A DNA stretch of 64,000 nt. Source: Amaurobius ferox (lineage: Eukaryota > Arthropoda > Arachnida > Araneae > Amaurobiidae). The stretch lies in the NCBI GenBank assembly GCA_951213105.1, contig OX578150.1, positions 24,370,022 through 24,434,021 on the forward strand, in the 5' to 3' direction. The notes below the pieces were generated by a model that was not told where the DNA came from, did no database searches, and saw only the letters and a program-made list of their open reading frames with translations. Shown here in pieces: positions 11,601-18,420 of this stretch (the first letter of the stretch is position 1; the number at the start of each line of letters is the position of its first letter). The position numbers and the translations under genes are program-made.

Positions 11601-12302
11601 GGCTTTTGAAAAAATGTATCGAGATGGTTTTTTTACAAATGACGTGACATGACTGCCAGACAGGATGATAGGAAAGTGATCACTATTATGGAGATCATTA
11701 TCAACTGTGAAGTTCCAGAATGGAAATATGGCTGGTGTACATATAGCAAGATCGATATTGTGATAGGTCCTGCTAGGTTCATGAAAGTAAGTGTATTCCT
11801 TATTATTAAAAAGGCACAGACTATGAGCACTAAGACACTGCTCAATTTGCTGTCCTCTGCAATTTATGTCTTTGCTTCCCCACAGAGGATTATGACCATT
11901 GAAGTCACCCAAGATCAGATATGGAGTAGGAAGTTGGCTAATCAAGCTATTGAGTTCATTTTGATTAATGTGGTTATTAGGTGGAAGGTATATACTGCAA
12001 ACTGTAATCAATATGTTAAGATGAATTCGGACAGCCACAGCTTGTAGCTGAGTATTTAAGCGAAGAATAGTAAATGGGTAGTTATGAGACACAAGCAAGA
12101 CAACACCACCAGAAACCTTGTCTCCTCCATGATCATAGTCTTTCCTAATAGTGCTAAAACGGCGAATTTTAACTGTGTCTGCAGATTTTAAAAATGTTTC
12201 TTGGAGCGCTATACAAGCAGGATTGTAAGTATTCGAAAGTGCTTTAATGTCATACAGTTTATTGCGAAGACCTCGACAATTCCAAGAAATAATAGTAGCC
12301 AT
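8619..12302 (-). CDS. ORF2 of W1: endonuclease, reverse transcriptase, RNase H
   Basis: A 1227-residue open frame. It starts with an APE-type endonuclease: SWNCRGL (residues 6-12), QETF (34-37), LGDFNGHNPLWG (131-142) and NSDHFP (206-211) supply the usual N, E, D/N and D/H catalytic residues. RT spans roughly 430-720 with CSGPDEIN, FDIDKAYD (motif A), GVPQGSVLS (motif B) and YVDD (motif C, about 667-670, nt 10292-10303). RNase H follows with FTDGSK (about 966), TAEITAIHQS, YTDSLSSL and WVPGHVGIKGNELAD. A C-terminal knuckle CNSC-X7-H-X4-C closes the protein. No internal stop or frameshift is present. The ATG at 12302 lies 8 nt after the ORF1 stop. Confidence 0.95.
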   Translation of the reverse strand: MATIISWNCRGLRNKLYDIKALSNTYNPACIALQETFLKSADTVKIRRFSTIRKDYDHGGDKVSGGVVLLVSHNYPFTILRLNTQLQAVAVRIHLNILITVCSIYLPPNNHINQNELNSLISQLPTPYLILGDFNGHNPLWGSKDINCRGQQIEQCLSAHSLCLFNNKEYTYFHEPSRTYHNIDLAICTPAIFPFWNFTVDNDLHNSDHFPIILSGSHVTSFVKKPSRYIFSKANWTQYTHLAEITTGIIQNGDIDTVVDRVNQLLIKAADDAIPKSSLKTTKFHFPWWTSECMVTIKQQRKAWCIFRRYPTMTNYIAFKQAKAIARRVRRKCQRESWQKYVSEITFSTPSKIVWERMKKCSGLYREHPISILNCNGSTISSSLDIANEIAKQFANVSNATNYSEPFLTHKLRSESKPIVFLEANNQQYNSEFTMTELMTALSKTHKTCSGPDEINYLMLKHLSHDSLLNLLQLFNRIWFEHKFPKSWQRAITIPIMKPGKDPLSPLSYRPIALTSCVCKLLEKMVNARLVYFLEDNKKLSPHQSGFRQGRSTIDNLISLESQIRTAFLRRNHLVSIFFDIDKAYDRTWRYGIIKDLFDFNLKGNLPIFIQNFLDFRTFQVRIGSVLSHTYVQEEGVPQGSVLSVTLFNIKVNSILNQLPLSVHKTMYVDDLQVSYQAHDMRSVERQCQAAVNCILRWANLNGFSFSTQKTCCVHFTRKRGIHLPPEIFMGDVKITVADEVKFLGIWFDKKLTFLPHIQRLRIKCEKALNILKVLSNTKWGADRISMLRIYRAVIRSKLDYGCSVYGSARASVLKKLDPIHNNALRICSGAFKTSPIQSIYVDCNETSLELRREQLSLNYHFRVMSMNYHPLQRIILDVQYDRLYSARPSCIPSFGMRMRNSVLSTPLENLNVRKRKACEIPPWQIRNFIFLNPFDNFLKSSTPDSIYVQLFAEHRDLFKEFTPIFTDGSKTAAHVGFAYVCNDIVKSFKLHTSCSIFTAEITAIHQSIIFITHQRVKKYIIYTDSLSSLQLLSSRMAMLHPIASDILQLVHRLKARGHHIQFCWVPGHVGIKGNELADTAAKTANRIMNHPIPLTDIKKTVSKILYDKWQHSWNQQTENKLYEIKPLIQKWTSFQCRKLDVILTRLRIGHTRFTHRHLLLGEIEPFCNSCQTSASIKHILIECSKYKQFRFKHFKTYTLHLADLIGENPHLELFPFLLDIGFFHHF

Positions 12303-12310
12303 AAAAAAAA

Positions 12311-13705
12311 TTAATCCGATGGGACAGAAGCAAGCTGCTCTTTGAAGGCCTCATCTGTCGCCATCTCTTCATCTTCAGAAACATATCCATGTACAGCATC
12401 ATCATCATCATCAGCATCATCATCATCATCAGATGCCTGATTTTTAGATTTTTTCTTTAGAAAATCTGTTCTTTCAGGGGGTCTTTTGGTGGTAGGACCC
12501 TCTTTTGATATTTTCAACTTTACAGATTTATGTTTTGCTTTTACATTTTTAGTATTAGTATCTTTAATTTTGCTTGTCTTATCATGTATTGTTTTGTTTT
12601 CAGTGGTTCCATGGAAGTTAGATTTAGCATTTGTTAAAAGTTTTGCAGGTTTTATATATGTGTTAGAAGGTGCTGATTTTTTAAGTGCGGTCAATGTTTC
12701 TGTTACAGGAAATGTTAATGGTTTATCTTCTGATTCTGTTTGAGTACCAATAGAATTCATTTGTTTACTGTTTCTCATGGAAGCAGCATATGAGATACCG
12801 GCTTTAGGTGTACGGGAACATATTATTTTTCTTGCTTCTGGATATGAGGAATTACTGTTTACTTTAAGGGTCAATATTTCTTTTTCAAGTTTAAACGTAG
12901 GACATGATCGTGAGTAAGATGGGTGTTCACCCTCACAATTTTTACATTTTGCTGTCTCAGAACAAGAGCTACTATCATGTCCAACCACTGCACAATTAGC
13001 ACAAGTAACTTTTCCTCGACATGCCAACTTTGAGTGTCCAAATCTTTGACAAGTGAAGCATCTTAGGGGGTTTGGAATGTATGGTCTTACTGAACATTTA
13101 AGATATGCTACGTTTAATGTTTGTGGCAGAATTGGTGTTTCGAAAGTTAATATCAAATGTTTTGTTGGTATAAATTTTCCCTCTCTTCGTATATTTATGC
13201 GGCGGACGCCACATACTTTCTGTTGTCTTAGGTTTGTTAAAATTTCTTCTTCAGAGTCAAAAATGAGGTCTGGTTCTGAGATTACCCCCCGTGAGAAATT
13301 TAAAGATCTGTGGATGGTAGCATTTACTTCAAAGTTTCCCATTGTTTTCATACTCATGATGTTTTTTGCTTGTGCACTGGATGACACCTGCACCATTAAA
13401 TCTCCTGATCTTAGTTTTTTTATAGAAATGACATCACCAACAATTGCTTGTATGCTTTTTTGTATCAGAAATGGTGAAACATTACTGAAAGAACCATCTA
13501 CTTTTTTCAGGATGAAATATCTTGCCTCTGATGGTAAAGATGTTTGATTTTCATAGGAAGATTGTCTCATAGATCTTGAAGCTTCCTCCTTCTCTACTTG
13601 GTCTGCCCAATTGGAACGCCCCACCCTGGAGGGTAAGGGGATAGTTGGAGTCGAACTTGAAGAGCATGAAGAACCCGAGACAAAAGGCATTCTCGAATTC
13701 TCCAT
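12311..13705 (-). CDS. ORF1 gag-like protein of W1
   Basis: About 464 residues from the conserved start MENSRM (ATG at 13705). The same start occurs in U (29844) and W3 (53656). The frame stays open upstream to 13780, but that part is leader. A folded N-terminal half with two RRM-like blocks (KYF/RYFILKKVDGSF, LNFSRGVISEPDLI) is followed by zinc knuckles CFTCQRFGHSKLAC, CANCAVVGHDSSSC and CKNCEGEHPSYSRSC, then a charged tail. The tail contains an aspartate run encoded by a CAT/ATC microsatellite (about 12398-12430). The protein should coat element RNA. It matches the gag-like ORF1 family annotated in insect X- and I-type elements. The frame is intact. Confidence 0.9.
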   Translation of the reverse strand: MENSRMPFVSGSSCSSSSTPTIPLPSRVGRSNWADQVEKEEASRSMRQSSYENQTSLPSEARYFILKKVDGSFSNVSPFLIQKSIQAIVGDVISIKKLRSGDLMVQVSSSAQAKNIMSMKTMGNFEVNATIHRSLNFSRGVISEPDLIFDSEEEILTNLRQQKVCGVRRINIRREGKFIPTKHLILTFETPILPQTLNVAYLKCSVRPYIPNPLRCFTCQRFGHSKLACRGKVTCANCAVVGHDSSSCSETAKCKNCEGEHPSYSRSCPTFKLEKEILTLKVNSNSSYPEARKIICSRTPKAGISYAASMRNSKQMNSIGTQTESEDKPLTFPVTETLTALKKSAPSNTYIKPAKLLTNAKSNFHGTTENKTIHDKTSKIKDTNTKNVKAKHKSVKLKISKEGPTTKRPPERTDFLKKKSKNQASDDDDDADDDDDAVHGYVSEDEEMATDEAFKEQLASVPSD

Positions 13706-14340
13706 GCTTGTAACCACTAATAAAGAACCACGGTTTACTTCCAGATCGATCGGAGCCCCCGCCAGGCTCCGTCTCCCCACACTTTTCTAACGTGCCAAGT
13801 GTAACCGCCGGAGTCATTCGCAAAGCCAGATGATGGAGAGTGGGCCATAACGTGCACCTGGTGCACAGGGCCCATGGACCAGCAAGGATCCATGGGGGAT
13901 TTCTCGATATGAAACACTCTCCACCATCCAACCAACGCAACCAAGGGACTCACCTCTGGAACCGTTTACTGCAAACGTTTCTCGAAAGCAAAACTACTGA
14001 TGCACGCAGCTCTACCCCTTTCGCATCACACCCACATGAACCCATTCCCGAGCCCAAACGGTGTACCTTACGGCAGAGGCCGAAGAGTGGTACTAGGGTC
14101 CATAGAGCAGATGTGATGTTTACTAAGGGCTCGGCATTGATGACACCAGCAGCTGAGAGGGACAAGAAACACAAAACACAAAAGGAGAACAAAACAAAAA
14201 AAGAAGGGGAAAGGAGAATAGACAAAAAAAAGGAGTAGGAAAAAGAAAGGGAGAGAAAGAAAAAAGGAAAGAAAAGGATTGCTAAGGTACCTCGGGATTG
14301 CAACACCCGTATTCACTAAAGAAGTGAACCCCTGAGGGGG
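13706..14340 (-). other. W1 5' leader with terminal hairpins and pyrimidine tract
   Basis: The 635-nt leader starts with three successive small hairpins on the RNA strand: CCCC with GGGG, TTCAC with GTGAA, and CGGG with CCCG. A pyrimidine-rich tract of about 125 nt follows (purine-rich on the plus strand, 14157-14280). The last part is GC-rich with little repeat content. The same layout recurs in U (30560-31250) and W3 (53657-54274). An internal promoter is expected for this type of element, but I recognise no consensus. Confidence 0.65.
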
Positions 14341-14353
14341 AGACGCAGTGAGG
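14341..14353. repeat. W1 target-site duplication, right copy
   Basis: AGACGCAGTGAGG, identical to 8396-8408. The A1 3' UTR resumes here. Confidence 0.92.
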
Positions 14354-15082
14354 AAGGACAGGGGAAGGGACACCCTTGAAGATCTTCACAGTGATCTATG
14401 TACATATGCTTGTCTTCAGTGCAACCGTGGGAGCCTCATGAGCCAGTACATTGTATAAGTACAACCATGAGACCCACGTGCCAGCACGGTTTTCTCTGTA
14501 TCCACATATAATTAATGTATTTATTATGTAACTCTGTATAACCATGAATGTAAAAATGTATTGTTAAACATCTATGCGAATCAGCATAAAGTCTGTAAAA
14601 GCTTGTAAATATGTTTATAAAATAAAATAAAAAAAAAGCGTCACAGATAAAGATAAGGTGAGAGGATGAGGTGGAAATTCTAGTTTAGGCCCTTCGCCCA
14701 TAATGGCCTCAAAAATGGTTTTGGAAAGTTCAGACGAAGGACGATATGCAGTTGCAGCGCCCTGTACCAGCAGGTGATCCCCTGTGGTTCCTATTCCAAA
14801 AACGTTTCCAAATTGGTGGCTATTTGGCATTTCAAACATTAAAGTTCTAAGCAGAACTGGCGATATTGTCATCTTCCAAATTACAAGAGATGGATGGCTC
14901 TTGACCTAGAACACTAAGTTCTCAGCAGAACTGGCAGTATCGCCGATTCAAAATTCGGAAATCGGCGGCCTCATTCGACACAAACATTAAGAAGAAGTGG
15001 ATTGGCTACGACAACGGCTGTTTTAGACAACGTCTAAACTGTGAATGGCGATTAACTTTGCCCGTGACAGAATTAAGTATCC
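14354..15082 (+). other. A1 3' UTR, resumed after W1
   Basis: AT-rich to an A-rich stretch with AATAAAATAA (about 14618-14636), then about 450 bases of more complex sequence up to the terminal motif. That last part has two 27-base near-repeats (14842-14868 and 14916-14942), each with a GTTCT/AGAAC inverted repeat, and a strong stem CGCCGATT (14941-14948) with AATCGGCG (14960-14967). The same order (AATAAA, then a few hundred bases, then the terminal motif) is seen in D, F and G, which is why I place the A1 end at 15097 and not at the A-rich stretch. Confidence 0.65.
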
Positions 15083-15097
15083 TTACCCTACTGATGC
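15083..15097 (+). repeat. 3'-terminal motif, junction A1 / F0
   Basis: TTACCCTACTGATGC. F0 follows; the bases CC at 15097-15098 are shared between the two sides. Confidence 0.8.
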
Positions 15098-15568
15098 CAA
15101 AGTGATGGTTATTTTTATATTTAACCAAAGTTATGGTTATTTTAATTATTATTTATGTATTATATATTGAATGTTGGTATTTTGAATATGTTATTGTTGA
15201 AGTTTGAATTGTATATTATATTACAACTAAATTTTTAGTTGATTTTGTAATTATTTGAAAAATAAAGGTCATTGACCAAGTTAGGGACTTTGTGATTCCA
15301 GACAGAGGATGAGTTTCAGAGGTTCGAAATTTAATGGTTGTTTTGTTTTTGGCTGCTGTATGATTCTGTGGCTGCTTTGCTGGGGCGGTACTTGGATTGG
15401 TGTTGGAGTCTATGGGATTTGCTGTTTGTATGTCCCTGGGGTGAGCCTTTGGTGTGAATGGTGTTGTTACAGGTCTGTGTATCATGTGCCCGCTATGGCG
15501 GCGGCGGGGCCTCGTATGTCCAGGAAACAGGACGGATCGAGGGTAACAAATGGTTACCCTACTGATGC
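15098..15568 (+). mobile_element. Family F 3' UTR fragment (F0)
   Basis: A 5'-truncated copy of about 470 bp, nearly the same as 34270-34742 in F1. It holds AATAAAGG (15262-15269), the segment CAGAGGATGAGTTTCAGAGG (15303-15322), a GC-rich block and the terminal hairpin. It has no coding content. An antisense open frame (15216-15485) exists in both copies but is explained by sequence identity. Confidence 0.85.
15541..15568 (+). repeat. 3'-terminal hairpin and motif, junction F0 / G
   Basis: Perfect stem GGGTAAC (15541-15547) with GTTACCC (15553-15559), 5-nt loop, then TACTGATGC. Confidence 0.85.
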
Positions 15569-16150
15569 TACTATTCGAAGAACAGGTTGGTGAGGCAAGT
15601 CAAAGTAAAGATAGCAGAACTCGCCAAAAGTAAGATCAAGCTCGTCTTTTGCTGGATCAAATCACATATAGGAATCACAGGCAATGAAGAAGCTGACAGC
15701 GCAGCGAAAGAGGGTACTACCCAAGAAGTACCTAGCATTGTGTGTGCAACTCCACTGGCAACAGTTAAGATGGAGGCTCATAAAGAAGCTTTGTCAATGT
15801 AGCAACAACGCTGGGACAATAACACGAAGGGAAGGAGTACCTACGAGGTCTTCCCAAAAGTTTCCACAAAAAGAACATGTGGAAACTACTATATAAATCA
15901 AGTGATTACACTTCATGGGGCTGCACCAGGGTTCTTCGCCAGGTTCAAAGTACCCAACACACCAAGATCGTGCAAGTGGTGTGGCAAGCCAAACGTGGAC
16001 ACAAGACACTTCGCAGAATGCGAAGTCTTCAAGCCCAGGAGGTTGAGGTCCTGTCCGAGCCTGGACAGCGACACCTTGCTGAACCTGAGGAGTGGTATCT
16101 TCAGGTGTGCAACAGCAAGAACAATTAAGGACTTCCAAGAAGGACAGTAG
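15569..16150 (+). pseudogene. ORF2 C-terminal fragment of G: RNase H end and zinc knuckle
   Basis: The frame begins mid-RNase H with CWIKSHIGITGNEEAD (about 15648-15695), the motif carrying the last catalytic histidine/aspartate pair. A TAG at 15800-15802 interrupts it, after which the same frame runs to 16148-16150. The C-terminal knuckle reads C-X2-C-X8-H-X3-C (from CKWC near 15973). The N-terminal endonuclease and RT were never copied into this locus, as expected for a 5'-truncated insertion. The fragment is non-functional. Confidence 0.8.
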
Positions 16151-16502
16151 TCCAGAAGACAATTGTATTTCCCTGTATAACCAATATTGTAAATGTTTAG
16201 TATTGTATTTGTATTACCATATGCTTGTCTATTATCTGACACAAGATGTCAAAGTTTGTATTTAGGCTAGAAAAAATAAAGAATTGCGCCCGGTCAAATC
16301 TTCCAACACCAGAGGACTTGTGAGGAGTTTTGGTCTCTATTTAGAAGTATCGAGGTTCAAAATTAAAAATTGAAGGTGTCCAGGGTCCCTACCTTAGCAT
16401 GGTATGCTTGTGATGAGCAGGATTTTTGAGCAGCGACAGAGCTTGTTGCGCCGTGGTTGCCCACTTGGGGCCGGGACGGTCTGTGGATTAAATTAAATTA
16501 AA

Positions 16503-16514
16503 TTACCCTACTGA
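16503..16514 (+). repeat. 3'-terminal motif, junction G / F1
   Basis: TTACCCTACTGA; the final T is absent and A-rich F1 sequence follows. Confidence 0.75.
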
Positions 16515-17644
16515 AAAAATTATGGAATTTGTGAATTCAAATGGATTGGTCATGAATAAACCTGACAGCCCACCAACCTTTGACTGTGTTAGAGGTAGGA
16601 GTTGGGTTGATCTTGTTATGTTAAAAGTTGAAGATTTGGATATGTTTGTGGAATGGAGGGTTTTGGATGAGATCACCTTGAGTGATCACAGGTATATAGC
16701 AATGAACCTTAAAAATGTTGATGTTGTAATATGTAAAAATAATGTGAAGTTTAAGTATAAAAACTTAAACTGGTTAAAGTTAAAAAGTGAATTGAATAAA
16801 ATTGTAAATAATAGTTATGCAGATATAAATTCTATAGCTGATATGAATGAATTTATTGAATATATTACTGTATTAATTATTAAAGCATGTAAAAATTGTA
16901 AATTATATAAAAATGTACAACTACAGAGAACAGTGAATATGCCTTGGTGGTCTCATGAAATTCAGATCCAAAGATCTAAAACACGTGCAATTAGGAGGAA
17001 GTATCAAAAAACATATGAATTGGAAAGTCGAAATAGGTTGAAGATTATCTATAAGAGAGAATTGGCAATTCTCAGAAGACAAATAGTTAAAGCCAAGAAA
17101 AGAACTCTTATGCAATATCTTGATAATATTTCGGAAAGAGAATCTTTTAGTATGGGATGTAAAAATATAGTTAATCCTAAAAGTGGATTAATGAAGTTTG
17201 TTTCAGTTTTTAAAATGAATGGTGAAAAAACAATTAGTTTGGAGGAAACAGTGGAAACCATACTTAGATTTCATTTTCCTGATAGGGAATATGAAGAATC
17301 TATTAGCAAGTTTAAAGTTGAAGATGAAATGTGGGTTAAAGCTGAAGAAATTCAATATGTTTTACAAACTATGAAGTGTGGTAAAGCGCCAGGATTGGAT
17401 GGAATACCATTAGAGGTATTCAGAGACCTATTCCTAATTGATGAAGAATGGTTTACGGGTATATTTAATAAATGTCTAAGAATGGGAATGTTCCCAAAAA
17501 TGTGGAAGAAAGGTTTGGTTATCCTTTTGGATAAACCGAGGAAAGAGAAGAATAGGGTGGAAGCGTATAGACCAATATGCTTATTACCCATCTGGGGGAA
17601 AATTTTAGATAAAATTATTGTAAATAGAGTTCTTCATCATTTGG
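16515..17644 (+). pseudogene. F1 ORF2, left part: endonuclease C-terminus and RT N-terminus
   Basis: An open frame from the truncation point. It has RGRSWVDL and LSDHRYIA (catalytic D/H of the endonuclease) near 16590-16710, a basic linker with MPWWSHEIQIQRSKTRA, and the RT N-terminal block GKAPGLDGIPLEV and YRPICLL. Homology to F2 ends at VLHHL (17644), where V is inserted. The open frame continues artificially to 17760 through the V and U tails. No stop lies within this part. Confidence 0.85.
17631..17644. repeat. V target-site duplication, left copy
   Basis: TCTTCATCATTTGG, 13 of 14 identical to 32265-32278. Confidence 0.85.
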
Positions 17645-17691
17645 TTGGTTGGTTGGTTGATTTAGGATTTTTGGCACAAGATCCAAAGAGG

Positions 17692-17705
17692 ATATGCTGC
17701 GCCGG
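17692..17705. repeat. U target-site duplication, left copy
   Basis: ATATGCTGCGCCGG, exact match to 31251-31264. The target is the 3' hairpin of V. Confidence 0.93.
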
Positions 17706-18420
17706 TTGGTTGGTTGGTTGGTTGATTAAGGATTTTTGGCACAAGATCCAAAGAGGATAAGCTGCGTCAGACATATGGTATTAAATACAGATAAATGTAA
17801 AGAATAAAAACAAGTGTATAATCTAAAAAGTTGTATGACTAAAACAACTGTTAAACAGGTATAAGAGGTTCAATAAGGAGTAATGGGAGAGGTGTTTAAG
17901 CATGAGATAGCTAATTTTATCAGGTCCACTGCAAGTTCTGTGTGTTTGGGACAAAACAGTCACCAACTCTGACATTGTAAAGTGCATGTTATAAGGTAAG
18001 TTTCTAGCTTCTGGGAAAACAATAGGTTTATTTTCAGACTGAAGTTTGTGTTTTAAAAACGGTTCAGAGTAATTTGATGCATTTGAAATATTTGCAAATT
18101 CTTTGGCAATTTCATTTGCAATGTCATATGGCGAACTTATAGTTGTGCTATTATGATTTAGAATGGCTATGGAGTGATTACTATAATTCCCTGTACACTT
18201 TTTGACTTTCTCCCATAGAATTTTACTAGAAGTGGAAGATGTTATTTCACTAACATATTTTTCCCATGACTCTTTCTGCCTTTTTCTGCATATCCTGCGA
18301 GCAAACGCTTTTGCATGTTTAAATGCAGTTAGGTTTTCAGTGGTAGGAGACCTCCTGAAAATTGACCAAGCTTTCTTTTGCTTTTTATAAGCCTCACGAC
18401 ATTCGTCACTCCACCAAGGG
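17706..18420 (-). pseudogene. U0: deleted tandem copy of the U 3' half
   Basis: The 3' UTR (17706-17847) is joined directly to RT N-terminal sequence (17848-18420), removing about 2.3 kb that U1 and U2 retain. The right end stops at the same point as U1 and U2, in the codons for PWW. It lacks the RT catalytic core and RNase H. Confidence 0.85.

Larger units (their letters stand above)
8409..14340 (-). mobile_element. I-clade-like non-LTR element W1, full length, both ORFs intact
   Basis: A 5.93-kb element on the minus strand with an exact 13-bp target duplication on each side. The 5' end is at 14340 (CCCCTCAGGGG) and the 3' end at 8409 is a (CCAA)n tail. The order is 5' leader (13706-14340), ORF1, an 8-nt gap, ORF2 and a 3' UTR of 210 nt. 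EN-RT-RNase H with a simple-repeat 3' tail fits the I clade; the I factor of Drosophila also ends in a short repeat. Both frames are open from start to stop, so this is the best candidate in the window for a recently active copy. It lies 2 bases past the stop codon of A1. Confidence 0.93.
3527..15097 (+). mobile_element. Family A near-complete R1-like non-LTR element (A1), interrupted by W1
   Basis: A two-ORF element of about 5.6 kb once the W1 insertion (8409-14340) and its duplicated target are removed. It comprises a 5' leader (3527-3784), ORF1, an overlapping ORF2 with endonuclease, RT and RNase H, and a long 3' UTR (8407-8408, then 14354-15097) ending TTACCCTACTGATGC. The 5' end follows the tail of the preceding element immediately. 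EN-RT-RNH order with a CCHC ORF1 fits the R1/I group, and R1-like is my best guess from the endonuclease start (QINTG) and the GSN reverse-transcriptase motif. ORF2 is broken by one stop and one frameshift, so this copy is dead. Confidence 0.8.
15569..16514 (+). mobile_element. Family G 5'-truncated R1-like element
   Basis: A 946-bp fragment that begins inside RNase H and ends in TTACCCTACTGA (16503-16514). It contains AATAAA (16275-16280) and a further 230 bases before its end, like the other families. Just before the terminal motif the tail carries three AAATT repeats in place of the GC-rich stem arm. Coding and UTR sequence are too divergent from A, E and F to be one of them, so I treat it as a separate family. 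Confidence 0.75.

Noticed and set aside
14618..14640. A1 3' end placed at the A-rich stretch
   Set aside because: The following 450 bases end in TTACCCTACTGATGC, as in all sister families after their AATAAA, so the element most likely extends to 15097.
14615..14872. Minus-strand frame with FGNVFGIGTTGDHLLVQG near the A1 3' end
   Set aside because: It looks protein-like but sits inside what fits the A1 3' UTR, with no start context or partner; I could not match it to a family.
15216..15485. Conserved 89-codon antisense frame in the F 3' UTR, also at 34390-34659
   Set aside because: Both copies are nearly identical DNA, so the frame is shared by descent; it has no domain and lies opposite the GC-rich UTR block.
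17645..17760. Open frame of F1 continuing to 17760
   Set aside because: The last codons are TTGG tail repeats of V and U read by chance.
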